Part shown: positions 36,061 through 44,925 of the stretch, piece after piece
How the letters are laid out: the number at the start of each line of letters is the position of its first letter
Numbering within the stretch: position 1 is the stretch's first letter
Position numbers and translations under genes: made by a program
Assembly (NCBI GenBank): GCA_038106185.1
Contig: JAYODE010000004.1
Location: forward strand, 87,146 to 151,145
DNA length: 64,000 nt
Origin: UBA4582 sp038106185
GTDB taxonomy: Bacteria > Pseudomonadota > Gammaproteobacteria > Pseudomonadales > Azotimanducaceae
Direction of reading: 5' to 3'
The notes under the pieces: model-generated
What the model was told of the DNA's origin: nothing
The model's database searches: none
What the model saw: the letters and a program-made list of their open reading frames with translations, nothing else

Positions 36061-38030
36061 GCTACAGCACCCTGTGTGACCAGCGGCTGCCGTGATCGCC
36101 TGACTGCTCGATAGCGACGATCCAGGACCGTACAAAAACCACCCATCGCAATCAGTAATCCACCAAACCAAATCCAGCGAACGAAAGGTTTATAATGCAG
36201 CCGGACAGCCCAGGCGTCGTCTCCGATAGGTTCTCCGAGCGCAACATACAGGTCGCGAAATAAGCTGGGGTCAATGTCCGCTTCAGTCATCACGTTTCGA
36301 GCGACTTCATAGAAGCGTTTCTCTGGGTAGAGGGTCACGATGGAACGGCCGTCTTTCAGCACTTCAACCTCGCCTTGGTCTGCCAGGTAATTGGGGCCCT
36401 TGACTTGTCGCATAGCATTCAACCTGAAGTCATAACCTGCCAGACGCGCAACGTCGCCAGGCGCCATTCGAAGGTCTTTCTCTTCCGTGTAATAGACAGT
36501 AGTGCAGACGCCAATGATGGTCACAGCGATACCAATATGCCCCAGCAGCATACCATAGTAAGACATCGACTGCTGGAACAGGGCTGGCAGCTTTCTAACC
36601 TTGTTAGCAACCTTGAGCCAGATGTCGCGCTCCAAATTTACCAGGATCCAAAGAGCAATGGAGTTCACCAGAATCACTGTCACTGAGATACTGCTGGCGA
36701 ACAGCCAGACCACACCGGTCATAACTGCCAGACTGCCCAACAGAGTGGGCAGCTGTCGGCGCAGAGTCGCCAATGGCGTCTTCTTCCAGCGCGAAGCCGG
36801 GCTTATCGCCATCAGCATGAAGAGCAGCAACATCAGCGGCACGAACACGGCGTTAAAGTAGGGTGGCCCTACCGAAATTTTCTTGCCGTCGGTGACAGCC
36901 TCATAAAGCAAGGGATAGAGCGTCCCTAGCAGCACAGCCCCGGCAGCAGTCACCAGTAATAGGTTATTCGCCAGCACCATGGTCTCTCTTGAGGTCCAGT
37001 CGAACCCTGCCTCACTCTTGATGCCAGAGACCTTGAACGCATACAGCGTCAGGGAGCCACCGATTACTAACACGAGAAAAGCCAGAATAAACATGCCACG
37101 CTCGGGATCCACGGCAAAGGCATGAACCGACGTCAAGACACCGGAGCGGACCAGAAATGCACCTAGCAGACTGAAAGAAAACGCAAATATCGCCAACAGC
37201 ACAGTCCAACTTTTAAAAACCCCCCTTTTCTCGGTCGCTGCAAGAGAGTGAATCAACGCTGTACCAATCAGCCAGGGCATGAAAGAGGCGTTCTCTACCG
37301 CATCCCAAAACCACCAGCCGCCCCAACCCAGTTCGTAATAGGCCCACCAGGATCCCAGTGTGATACCGACTGTCAGAAATGCCCAGGCCACATTTGTCCA
37401 GGGTCGAGACCAACGCGCCCAGGCAGCATCGAGACGACCAGTGGTCAACGTCGCTATAGCAAATGCAAACGGCACGGCAAAACCAACATAGCCCATATAA
37501 AGCATGGGTGGATGAACGATCAAACCAAAATCCTGCAGGAGCGGATTCAGATCCGCGCCATCGGCCGGAAATACCGGTAAAGTGCGATCAAAAGGGTTGG
37601 ATGTCAGCAGAATGAACAGCATAAAGCCAATACTTATCCCGCCCAGGATCGCGAGTACTCGAGCTTGCATGTCCAAACTTAAGCCGCGACTGAAAAGGCT
37701 GACAGCGAATGTCCAGCCACCCATAATCAGCGTCCAGAGTAAAAACGAACCTTCGTGCGCGCCCCAGACCGCTGAAATCTTATACTGTAGCGGCAACGCT
37801 GAGTTAGAGTTACGCGCCACATAGGCCACAGAAAAATCGTCAGCCCAAAATGCGTAGACAAGACAGATAAAACTCAGCAGCAGGAACACAAACAGTCCCG
37901 CGGAAAGAGATCCAGCCAGCTGCATCAACCCTGCATGGCGTCGATATACCCCCAGGGTCGGCAGCACCGCAAGACAAACGCCCAAACCCAGCGCCAGAAT
38001 CAAACTGAAATGACCCAGCTCAACAATCAT
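36057..38030 (-). CDS. ccmF: haem lyase subunit CcmF
   Basis: 657 aa with about 15 membrane segments. The WWD haem-binding domain (GWGGWWFWDAVENASFMPWL) and the surrounding periplasmic His residues (IVHPPMLYMGY; AALIHSLA-type) are present. It takes haem from CcmE and joins it to apocytochrome c. It starts with an ATGA overlap with ccmE and couples to ccmG through GTGA. Confidence 0.97.
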   Translation of the reverse strand: MIVELGHFSLILALGLGVCLAVLPTLGVYRRHAGLMQLAGSLSAGLFVFLLLSFICLVYAFWADDFSVAYVARNSNSALPLQYKISAVWGAHEGSFLLWTLIMGGWTFAVSLFSRGLSLDMQARVLAILGGISIGFMLFILLTSNPFDRTLPVFPADGADLNPLLQDFGLIVHPPMLYMGYVGFAVPFAFAIATLTTGRLDAAWARWSRPWTNVAWAFLTVGITLGSWWAYYELGWGGWWFWDAVENASFMPWLIGTALIHSLAATEKRGVFKSWTVLLAIFAFSFSLLGAFLVRSGVLTSVHAFAVDPERGMFILAFLVLVIGGSLTLYAFKVSGIKSEAGFDWTSRETMVLANNLLLVTAAGAVLLGTLYPLLYEAVTDGKKISVGPPYFNAVFVPLMLLLFMLMAISPASRWKKTPLATLRRQLPTLLGSLAVMTGVVWLFASSISVTVILVNSIALWILVNLERDIWLKVANKVRKLPALFQQSMSYYGMLLGHIGIAVTIIGVCTTVYYTEEKDLRMAPGDVARLAGYDFRLNAMRQVKGPNYLADQGEVEVLKDGRSIVTLYPEKRFYEVARNVMTEADIDPSLFRDLYVALGEPIGDDAWAVRLHYKPFVRWIWFGGLLIAMGGFCTVLDRRYRAVRRSRQPLVTQGAVA

Positions 38031-38500
38031 AAGGGCGCCCCATTTTCGTCAGTTTTCGCACGAGCCTCTGCCAAAGCTTGCGCTATTTCCGGCGGCATAT
38101 AGGTTTCATCATGTTTTGCCAGCACCTCTTCAGCAGCAAAAACACCTTGCGCATTTAAATGACCTAGCGCAATCACGCCCTGGCCCTCGCGAAACAAGTC
38201 CGGAAGAATACCTTCATAAGTAATAAGGACCTTTGAGGCCTGCATGTCACTGACTTCAAAGCTGACTTTCAGATCTTTCGTGGAACGCTTAATGCTGCCA
38301 TTAACTACCATGCCACCCGCTCGAATCAGCGTGTTTACCGGGGCTTCACCCTGGACTATCTGCGCAGGGGAATAATATAAATTAATATTTTCATTCAACG
38401 CCATCAAAGCCAGGCTGACTGCAACGCCGGCACTCATCACGAGTAAACCGACAATCATCAAGCGTTGTCGCCGCTGCGGCTTCATTTTACCAAATTTCAT
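38027..38500 (-). CDS. ccmE: haem chaperone CcmE
   Basis: 157 aa. One membrane anchor (about 13-34), OB-fold body, and the haem-binding motif AKHDETYMP with His130 and Tyr134 at the same numbers as in E. coli. His130 forms the covalent bond to the haem vinyl. Confidence 0.97.
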   Translation of the reverse strand: MKFGKMKPQRRQRLMIVGLLVMSAGVAVSLALMALNENINLYYSPAQIVQGEAPVNTLIRAGGMVVNGSIKRSTKDLKVSFEVSDMQASKVLITYEGILPDLFREGQGVIALGHLNAQGVFAAEEVLAKHDETYMPPEIAQALAEARAKTDENGAPL

Positions 38501-38706
38501 TGCTCAACCTGCGATAGGGGTGATGGGATTTGCGCATCGGCTCCGCCTTCTTGGGCAAGGGCCCTACGTTTGGCCTGGACCAACCGCCGCTGTAATTGCA
38601 GCGGTCGAAAAATGTTCATACCGAGAATCAACAGGGTTAAACCATAACAGCTCCAGACAAACACACCGTGCCCGCCCATCTGAATAAAATCGCTGAATTG
38701 ACTCAA
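38497..38706 (-). CDS. ccmD: haem exporter subunit CcmD
   Basis: 69 aa, one membrane helix (FVWSCYGLTLLILGMNIF) followed by a basic cytoplasmic tail, as in CcmD. It stabilises the CcmABCD complex that releases holo-CcmE. ATGA overlap with ccmE and ccmC ends. Confidence 0.93.
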   Translation of the reverse strand: MSQFSDFIQMGGHGVFVWSCYGLTLLILGMNIFRPLQLQRRLVQAKRRALAQEGGADAQIPSPLSQVEQ

Positions 38707-39446
38707 ACCCTTGCTCCTGTCAACTTATCTCTGACCCATTGAGTTCGAATTTCTCGATTCAATATTTCCACTCTGATCCGCAACATCCAGGCAACGAAGA
38801 AGAACAAATAAAAGCCAAGAACCATGGTCAACAAGGGTAACCACATCTCAGACGGCATAGCGGGCTTTTCTGTGAGGCTGAATGAAGACGACTGATGAAG
38901 AGTAAACCACCAGTCTACTGAATACTTGATGATGGGCAGATTGACCACACCAACCAGCGCCAGGACAGCTGCAGCGCGACCTGCGGAATCGCGGTTATCC
39001 ATGGCAGAGCGTAGGGCAATAACACCGACAAACAGGAAAAAAAGCAACAAGGTCGAAGTCAATCGCGCATCCCAGACCCACCAGGTGCCCCAGGTCGGCT
39101 TACCCCAAATGGCGCCAGTGACCAACGCCAGAAACGTGAACGAGGCGCCAATGGGTGCGGCACACTGCAGGGCAATATCGGCCAACTTGATTCGCCATAC
39201 AAGAAACACCAGACCTGCTGTCGCCATCATCAGGTAACTAGACTGGGCTAAAATGGACGCTGGCACGTGCACGTACATGATTCTCGCGCTGTCGCCCTGC
39301 TGGTAATCGGGGGGTGCAAACACCAATCCCCAAACTGCGCCTGATGCCAGAAACACCGTCGCCAGCAAACTCAACCAAGGCAGCAGTTTGCTGCTCAGCT
39401 CATAAAAGGATTTAGGCGCACCTAATCTATGAAACCAGTTCCACAC
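38703..39446 (-). CDS. ccmC: haem handling protein CcmC
   Basis: About 247 aa from a GTG at 39446 (VWNWFHRLG, the usual CcmC start). A TTG at 39473 would add nine residues; neither start has a strong ribosome-binding site. Six membrane helices and the WWD motif WGTWWVWDARLTSTLLL are present. It loads haem onto CcmE. In most genomes ccmC directly follows ccmB; here uspE and a repeat array lie between. Confidence 0.93.
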   Translation of the reverse strand: MWNWFHRLGAPKSFYELSSKLLPWLSLLATVFLASGAVWGLVFAPPDYQQGDSARIMYVHVPASILAQSSYLMMATAGLVFLVWRIKLADIALQCAAPIGASFTFLALVTGAIWGKPTWGTWWVWDARLTSTLLLFFLFVGVIALRSAMDNRDSAGRAAAVLALVGVVNLPIIKYSVDWWFTLHQSSSFSLTEKPAMPSEMWLPLLTMVLGFYLFFFVAWMLRIRVEILNREIRTQWVRDKLTGARV

Positions 39447-39480
39447 GTATTTGCCAGACCCTGAGAGATTCAATATTCAT

Positions 39481-39526
39481 CGTTAGCAACTCATCCTTAG
39501 CAATTCATCAATATCCTCTGCTAACG
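39481..39526. promoter_or_regulatory. inverted repeat and 14-bp direct repeat in the ccmC leader
   Basis: CGTTAGCA (39481-39488) and TGCTAACG (39519-39526) are perfect reverse complements. Within the 30-base loop, TTAGCAACTCATCC and TTAGCAATTCATCA (39483-39496, 39497-39510) form a two-copy tandem repeat. The site lies between uspE and ccmC, where a promoter for ccmCDEFGHI would be expected. Function is unproven. Confidence 0.4.
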
Positions 39527-39570
39527 GGAGAAACGTCCATTTCATACGACGTCCGGATTCTATCAGATTT

Positions 39571-40509
39571 CTAACCAGCTGTTGATCTTACTGAGCAAAT
39601 TGGTGAGATAAAATCGGCCTGCTTGACCACGACTACATCCGATTGCGCGTGTTCCATCACCGACTCAGCAGTATTACCAATGAACAAACCAGAGATTCCC
39701 GACCTGGCCACAGTCCCGAGAACGATAACCCCGGCATCGAGCTCCCGTGAATAGTCATTGATCACCCTGTCAGCGGCGCCCTCACGCACGTAAACCTGGT
39801 TTTCAGTAATCTCGTACTGCTTCGCGATACGCTGAGCCGCCTTCAATTGATTTTTATGCTGCAGAAAAACCACTTTATAGGCCAGAGGGTCAGTCGTGGG
39901 ACTGGCACCTGCGTACGCCGATAGGCTAAAAGCATTGACCAAATAGACCGTTGAACCCAACATTTTGGCCAATTGCCTGGCTTGCGCCAACACAATCTGA
40001 TTGAGTTCCTGGTGTACCTGGTCCTCAGCGGCGACATCGACCGCCGCTATGACGGGTTTACCACGGATCGGATAGGCATGGCTGGCCAGTAACACGGGCT
40101 TTGAGGAACACCGCACCAAATTCCAGTCGGTCGCTGAAAAAAGCGCTCGACGCAAAAATCCATGCTGGCGCAAAGGCTTAAAGATATAGTCCACATGCAG
40201 ACGCTCAGCACTTTGAATGATGGCTTCAAACAGGCAATCGAAGACAACCACCGCTGTCTTGATGGAATAACCTTCATTTCGCATGGGTTGGACTAGCATC
40301 TCGAGCCAGGCAAGCTTTTGATTCGCGGTTTGGGTCGGCACCTTGTGGCGCACAGAAGAACTCATCAATCGATCGCGAAGGGTTGTCGAGAAACGTTCAA
40401 CATAGAGCTCAACCTGAAAGTCAGCGGCATCAATCGGCAGCGCTCTGATTCGGTTCAAACCTGCATGTTCCGCTTCATCCGGATCAATGACGACCAGAAT
40501 GGTGGACAT
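39571..40509 (-). CDS. uspE: tandem universal stress protein, UspE-like
   Basis: 312 aa (E. coli UspE 316) from ATG 40509. A GTG at 40524 is open but lies outside the conserved start MSTILVVIDP. Two Usp domains: the first ends in DWNLVRCSSKPVLL; the second contains VLGTVARSGISGLFIGNTAE, closely like UspE, then DVVVVK. UspE-type proteins affect stress survival and motility. The gene interrupts the ccm cluster on the same strand. Confidence 0.85.
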   Translation of the reverse strand: MSTILVVIDPDEAEHAGLNRIRALPIDAADFQVELYVERFSTTLRDRLMSSSVRHKVPTQTANQKLAWLEMLVQPMRNEGYSIKTAVVVFDCLFEAIIQSAERLHVDYIFKPLRQHGFLRRALFSATDWNLVRCSSKPVLLASHAYPIRGKPVIAAVDVAAEDQVHQELNQIVLAQARQLAKMLGSTVYLVNAFSLSAYAGASPTTDPLAYKVVFLQHKNQLKAAQRIAKQYEITENQVYVREGAADRVINDYSRELDAGVIVLGTVARSGISGLFIGNTAESVMEHAQSDVVVVKQADFISPICSVRSTAG

Positions 40510-40524
40510 CAACTCTACCCCCAC

Positions 40525-40814
40525 AAGACTGCGAGCAGGCAGTTTAGAACGTCGGTTTTAGCGCCCATTGATACAAGTCAAAACGGGTAAGGCCATTGGC
40601 ATGCGGCTGATTCAGGTCAACGCCCAACCAGCAACACTAACGACGATAAACCCCCGGGTTCATACCCGCCACGCAACCCAACTAGGCGTNNNNNNNNNNN
40701 NNNNNNNNNNNNNNNNNNNNNNNNNNNNNNNNNNNNNNNNNNNNNNNNNNNNNNNNNNNNNNNNNNNNNNNNNNNNNNNNNNNNNNNNNGGCGTTCCCAA
40801 CTAGGCGTTCCCAA
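40525..40814. repeat. 14-bp minisatellite with 100-N gap between ccmB and uspE
   Basis: Units of CTAGGCGTTCCCAA lie on both sides of the N-run (40690-40789). The ccmB stop codon (40815-40817, CTA on this strand) is itself the first three bases of a unit, so the array starts at the stop. The unit matches the 21.7 kb array unit at 11 of 14 positions. Bases 40525-40670 hold no gene I can see. Confidence 0.9.
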
Positions 40815-41483
40815 CTAGCGACTTAACGAAATTCTCACCCCGGCACTGGCGGCAATAGGCGCAAAACCCATGCTCGCCGCCAGTATCGCGCCTAACCAGA
40901 GCATATGACCGGTATAATCAACCGCCTGAGCGCCAGCCTGAACCATCGCCGTGGCAAGAATCAGCACCGGTACATACAAAGGCAAGATCAGCACCGCTAT
41001 TAGCAGGCCGCCCTTGCGCAATCCGACAGTCAGGCTTGCACCGATGGCACCCAGCAGACTGAGAATTGGCGTACCCAGTAATAGTGAGAGAAATAGCGCC
41101 CACGCACCTTCAAAATTGAGAAATAGCATGAGGGCAAGGACAGGGCTCAAGACTGCGAGAGGCACACCTGTGACTAGCCAGTGGCTGACAATTTTGCCCA
41201 ATACCAGTAAAACTAAGGGCTCACGACTGAAGGTCATCAGCTCCAAGGAACCATCGTCGTAGTCGCTTCGAAACAAACTATCCATCGACAGCAGGGTCGC
41301 AAGCAGCGCCGCTACCCAGATGACGCCTGGTGCGATTTGACTCAAAATCGGTCCGGAAGGACTGACACCCAATGGAAAAAGACTGATGACAATCACGAAA
41401 AAAATCAGCGGATTGAGCAGGTCCGCCGAGTTACGATAGGCGATCAACAGCTCCCGCCTGAGCACTGCCAAAAACAGCCTCAA
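40815..41483 (-). CDS. ccmB: haem exporter subunit CcmB
   Basis: 222 aa with six membrane helices (LLAVLRRELLIAYRN at the start, then FFVIVISLFPLGV). It is the membrane partner of the CcmA ATPase. ATGA overlap with ccmA. Its stop codon is embedded in the downstream repeat unit. Confidence 0.95.
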   Translation of the reverse strand: MRLFLAVLRRELLIAYRNSADLLNPLIFFVIVISLFPLGVSPSGPILSQIAPGVIWVAALLATLLSMDSLFRSDYDDGSLELMTFSREPLVLLVLGKIVSHWLVTGVPLAVLSPVLALMLFLNFEGAWALFLSLLLGTPILSLLGAIGASLTVGLRKGGLLIAVLILPLYVPVLILATAMVQAGAQAVDYTGHMLWLGAILAASMGFAPIAASAGVRISLSR

Positions 41484-42064
41484 TTTCCCAGCCTCAACTT
41501 CTTGATCGGCTTCGAAAGGGATAGTGGCAGGTGACTGGTGAGTATGAGCGCGCCACCCCGCGCCAGATGCGCATCCATGCAGGACTCCAGATTCGCAACA
41601 CCCTCGACATCTATGGCGCTGAGAGGCTCATCAAGTACCCAGGCCAGGCTATCCAGCAGATATAAACGCGCAAGATTCACCCGCTTTCGCTGACCCTCGG
41701 ACATGGCACCGCATAGCACTTCTTCAAAACCCTTCAATCCCACTTGCCACAAGGCTGCAGTAATCTGCGCCGGCGTGATATCTGACTGGTAAAGCCCGGT
41801 CAGCCAAGTGAGGTTTTCTCGCGCACTCAGCAGATCTTTGACCCCAGGCTTGTGGCCAAGATACACAGGCGTTTCAGACAACTGCCAGTCCACATCACCC
41901 TGATATTCGCTGTAAAGTCCGCAAAGGATACGCAGCAGGGTAGTTTTACCGGCACCATTACCACCCTCGACCAAAAGGACTTCGCCTTCATTAACCGTAA
42001 AAGACAGATCCTCAAACAAGAGACGATAATCTCGCTCACAACTGAGATGGTTGACGTTTAGCAT
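41480..42064 (-). CDS. ccmA: haem exporter ATPase CcmA
   Basis: About 194 aa from ATG 42064 (MLNVNHLSCERDYRLLFEDL); a TTG at 42070 is less likely. Walker A EGGNGAGKTTLLRI, signature MSEGQRKRVNLARL, Walker B AWVLDEPLSAID. It powers release of holo-CcmE. First gene of the ccm cluster; the 206 bases upstream are shared with a divergent crotonase gene. Confidence 0.95.
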   Translation of the reverse strand: MLNVNHLSCERDYRLLFEDLSFTVNEGEVLLVEGGNGAGKTTLLRILCGLYSEYQGDVDWQLSETPVYLGHKPGVKDLLSARENLTWLTGLYQSDITPAQITAALWQVGLKGFEEVLCGAMSEGQRKRVNLARLYLLDSLAWVLDEPLSAIDVEGVANLESCMDAHLARGGALILTSHLPLSLSKPIKKLRLGN

Positions 42065-42276
42065 GGGCAAATAATCAAGGCGTTAATTCGATTCTCGGAC
42101 TGAACTTCAGAATAATAGCAGAGTCGGCGAATCCCGCCGTGGAAAATTTTGGCATCTGCCAAGTGCTTTGGCCTGATTAGCTGGCGTACTGCCTTTGAAC
42201 AAACTACAACGATTGTCAGCGGCGACGAGAAACCGGTATAGTCGCAACCCGGATCCTAAACCGAGTTGGAGCTCCT

Positions 42277-42996
42277 ATGATCGAACTGAGCCGCGAAGGC
42301 GAAGTCTTCATCCTGACAATGAACGACGGCGAAAATCGCTGGAATACCACCTTTGTTCGGCAGTTCAATGCTGCGCTTGACGAGGTCGAGGCATCGACCG
42401 GACCTGCAGCACTGGTGACCACCGCCAGCAGTGATAAGTTTTTCTCCAATGGCCTGGATTTGGAGTGGCGAGCCAGCAAAGGCACGCATCGCGGCGGTGA
42501 CCGAGATGCCTTTGGCACAGAATTCATGGCCCTGATGGCGAGAATCATTAACCTGCCTGTCCCAAGCGTCGCGGCAATCAACGGCCATGCCTTCGGTGCC
42601 GGCTTCATGTGCGCGCTCTGTCATGACAAACGCCTGATGCGAGAGGACCGAGGATTCGCCTGCGCCAACGAGGTTGAAATTGGCATGGTCATTCCGCAAC
42701 CAGAACTCGCACTGTTTCGGCACAAGCTGCCCATGAACGTATTTTTTGAAACGGTCCAGCTGGCTCGTCGCTGGACGGGCCCTGCGGCCTTGGCCGCCGG
42801 CATAGTCCAGGGCATTGCAAGCCTCGAACAACTTCAAACAGTCGCCGTTCGTGAAGCGGCAAGTCTGGCCCGACTTGGCGCTAACCGCAAAGTCTATGGC
42901 GCCATGAAACGGTCAATTTATGGCGAACATGCTGCCATCAACTCTCCCCATGGCCCGGCATACATGCTCGCCAATCCATCGCTCTACAGCCACTAA
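42277..42996 (+). CDS. enoyl-CoA hydratase/isomerase (delta3,delta2-isomerase-like)
   Basis: 239 aa crotonase fold. The oxyanion segments are FSNGLDLEW (about residues 50-58) and AINGHAFGAGFMCAL, and EIGMVIP carries a Glu where delta3-enoyl-CoA isomerases of the ECI/peroxisomal type have their acid. The C-terminus is shorter than in hydratases. GGAG lies upstream of the ATG. Divergent from ccmA. Confidence 0.82.
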   Translation: MIELSREGEVFILTMNDGENRWNTTFVRQFNAALDEVEASTGPAALVTTASSDKFFSNGLDLEWRASKGTHRGGDRDAFGTEFMALMARIINLPVPSVAAINGHAFGAGFMCALCHDKRLMREDRGFACANEVEIGMVIPQPELALFRHKLPMNVFFETVQLARRWTGPAALAAGIVQGIASLEQLQTVAVREAASLARLGANRKVYGAMKRSIYGEHAAINSPHGPAYMLANPSLYSH

Positions 42997-43015
42997 GTCT
43001 GACCGCGCCATGCCG

Positions 43016-43669
43016 CTAAAACGGCAATGGCGCGGAAAACTCGACGGCCAGGCCAGAAATCGGATGGCCAAAACTCAATTTCTCAGCATGCAGCATCAGT
43101 CTCGGTGCTGCCTTGTAGGCCGCTTCATGGGCATAGAGATCACAACCCAGTATCGGGTGTCCCAAGTGAGCTAGATGCAAGCGAAGTTGGTGGCTGCGAC
43201 CTGTCACCGGTAAAAGCGACACACGCGCCGACCCAGCACGCTGCAAAATGAGCCGGTACTGAGTGCATGCAGGCTTGCCGCCGACAGGGTCAATTTTTTG
43301 CAGCGGGCGATTCACCGAGTCTGGTGCAATTGGCCAGCTGATCTCGCCCTGTGACTGATCGAGCCTGCCAAAGACTTCAGCAACATAGTTTTTTTGTACC
43401 AGCCGCTCGCGGAATTGACGATTGAGATCACTCACGGCGAGTTGGCTTAATCCCAGTACCATCACGCCTGAGGTATCCAAATCAAGCCGATGGACGATTC
43501 GAACCTGCGGAAAGGCGCTGACCAGTCGATTCAGAACACTATCTTTGATGATTCGGCCCGGGACCGACAACAGACCTGCCGGCTTGTTGACGACCAGGCA
43601 GTCAGCGTCCGCATAAAGAATCTGCAAGGGTTCATGACAAGGGACGGGTTCGTGCAAAGTATAGTTCAT
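43016..43669 (-). CDS. rluA: RluA-type pseudouridine synthase
   Basis: 217 aa from ATG 43669 (E. coli RluA 219); an ATG at 43729 would add 20 residues. Catalytic Asp63 in HRLDLDTSG; LYADADCLVVNKPAGLLSVP before it and GRSHQLRLHLAHLGHPILG after it match RluA, which makes pseudouridine 746 in 23S rRNA and 32 in several tRNAs. It converges on the crotonase gene with 19 bases between. Confidence 0.88.
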   Translation of the reverse strand: MNYTLHEPVPCHEPLQILYADADCLVVNKPAGLLSVPGRIIKDSVLNRLVSAFPQVRIVHRLDLDTSGVMVLGLSQLAVSDLNRQFRERLVQKNYVAEVFGRLDQSQGEISWPIAPDSVNRPLQKIDPVGGKPACTQYRLILQRAGSARVSLLPVTGRSHQLRLHLAHLGHPILGCDLYAHEAAYKAAPRLMLHAEKLSFGHPISGLAVEFSAPLPF

Positions 43670-43791
43670 CGCGCGTCGAGTGAGTCCTTTTGTAGCCTTT
43701 AAGCAGTTTAAGTATCGAACGCCCATCATAGTCGGGAAGCTGATAGAAAAATATCGTATAGTTCAGACACCAAACCCATGGGTTACCGCAC

Positions 43792-44925
43792 ATGCTCGAC
43801 AACAATGATCAGCTGTTGACTGCCATTACGCGACTGGTCCCGTCCCTGCTGACAGCAATGGAGGCTTTCGAGCAGTTGCAGCGCAACTTTCATCCGACCC
43901 ACAGCGCCCAACTCAAACTCGCTTTCGAACCCTTTGAGGCCAAGCTCCGCGAAGACTTTAGCTACTTCAGTGCGGTCGAGTTTCCCGAAGATATCGCGGT
44001 CATTGGCGCGACGCTTCAGCAAACAGCCATCTATGCCTTAAGGGCCTGTGAGGGCCTGACCCGCGAATCTACGGATTTTGCCCCGATGATGCGTGCCTCA
44101 AGGGCCCACTGCCGCGCACAGGAAATCATCTATTCACTGGCACCAGCCATGACGCCCATTAATCAGTATTTTCTCGAGGTCAATGCGCGCGCCAACAGCA
44201 GGTTACTGAGGGAGCTGGCCCAGTCCCACGGAGCCTCGATAACGAACGCGGCAGACAATCGTGAAAGCCAGCCTCGCGGCATTCTCAGCGTGGCCAATGA
44301 GCGCTCAATGCGCGGTGGCTTTTCCGTCTATATCCCTGAAAATCTTGATTCGCAAACACCCGTCTCGGTCGTGGTGGCTTTGCACGGCGGTACAGGCCAT
44401 GGCAGCGATTTCCTCTGGTCCTGGTTACGTGAGGCACGCACTCGCGGCTTTATTCTCGTCGCGCCCACCTCTGCTGGCGACACCTGGTCCCTTGACGGCC
44501 CAGATCATGACTTGCCAGCATTGCTCAAGATGCTCGCCTACCTGCGACTGAATTGGACTATCGACGACAAGCACATTTTGTTAACCGGTATGTCCGACGG
44601 CGCGACCTATTGCCTGCAGGCTGGTTTGAGCCCGGATTCGCCATTTACCCACCTGGCGCCTTTTTCCGGCGTGTTACACCCACATATCGTTATGCAAGGA
44701 GGGCTCCAATTCGCTCGCGACAGGCCTATTTATCTGGTGCATGGCACCCTCGACTGGATGTTCCCGGTGGAAATTGCACAAATGGCCCGTGCCGAACTTG
44801 AGCAGGCCGGCGCTGATCTCACCTATCGAGAAATTGTCGGACTTTCCCATACCTATGCCAGAAGCGAAAATCCTGCCCTCATCAACTGGTTTAATCCCAC
44901 TCTGCAGGTACCCATCGATGCCTAG
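43792..44925 (+). CDS. alpha/beta hydrolase with an unusual helical N-terminal domain
   Basis: 377 aa. Residues about 1-160 are mostly helical, Leu/Ala/Glu-rich, and match no domain I recognise. The C-terminal half is an esterase: VVVALHGGTGHG (oxyanion loop at 193-204), nucleophile Ser268 in TGMSDGAT, Asp321 in VHGTLDWMF and His353 in GLSHTYAR, the spacing of phospholipase/carboxylesterase or PHB-depolymerase-like hydrolases. No signal peptide. Its last eight bases overlap the start of the 5'-nucleotidase gene, implying joint expression. The substrate is unknown. Confidence 0.7.
   Translation: MLDNNDQLLTAITRLVPSLLTAMEAFEQLQRNFHPTHSAQLKLAFEPFEAKLREDFSYFSAVEFPEDIAVIGATLQQTAIYALRACEGLTRESTDFAPMMRASRAHCRAQEIIYSLAPAMTPINQYFLEVNARANSRLLRELAQSHGASITNAADNRESQPRGILSVANERSMRGGFSVYIPENLDSQTPVSVVVALHGGTGHGSDFLWSWLREARTRGFILVAPTSAGDTWSLDGPDHDLPALLKMLAYLRLNWTIDDKHILLTGMSDGATYCLQAGLSPDSPFTHLAPFSGVLHPHIVMQGGLQFARDRPIYLVHGTLDWMFPVEIAQMARAELEQAGADLTYREIVGLSHTYARSENPALINWFNPTLQVPIDA

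Noticed and set aside
40525..40814. Mobile element between ccmB and uspE
   Set aside because: No transposase, terminal inverted repeats or target duplication are visible; only the 14-bp array is seen.
42256..42837. Minus-strand ORF of 193 aa opposite the crotonase gene
   Set aside because: The plus-strand frame has clear crotonase motifs; the minus frame has none.
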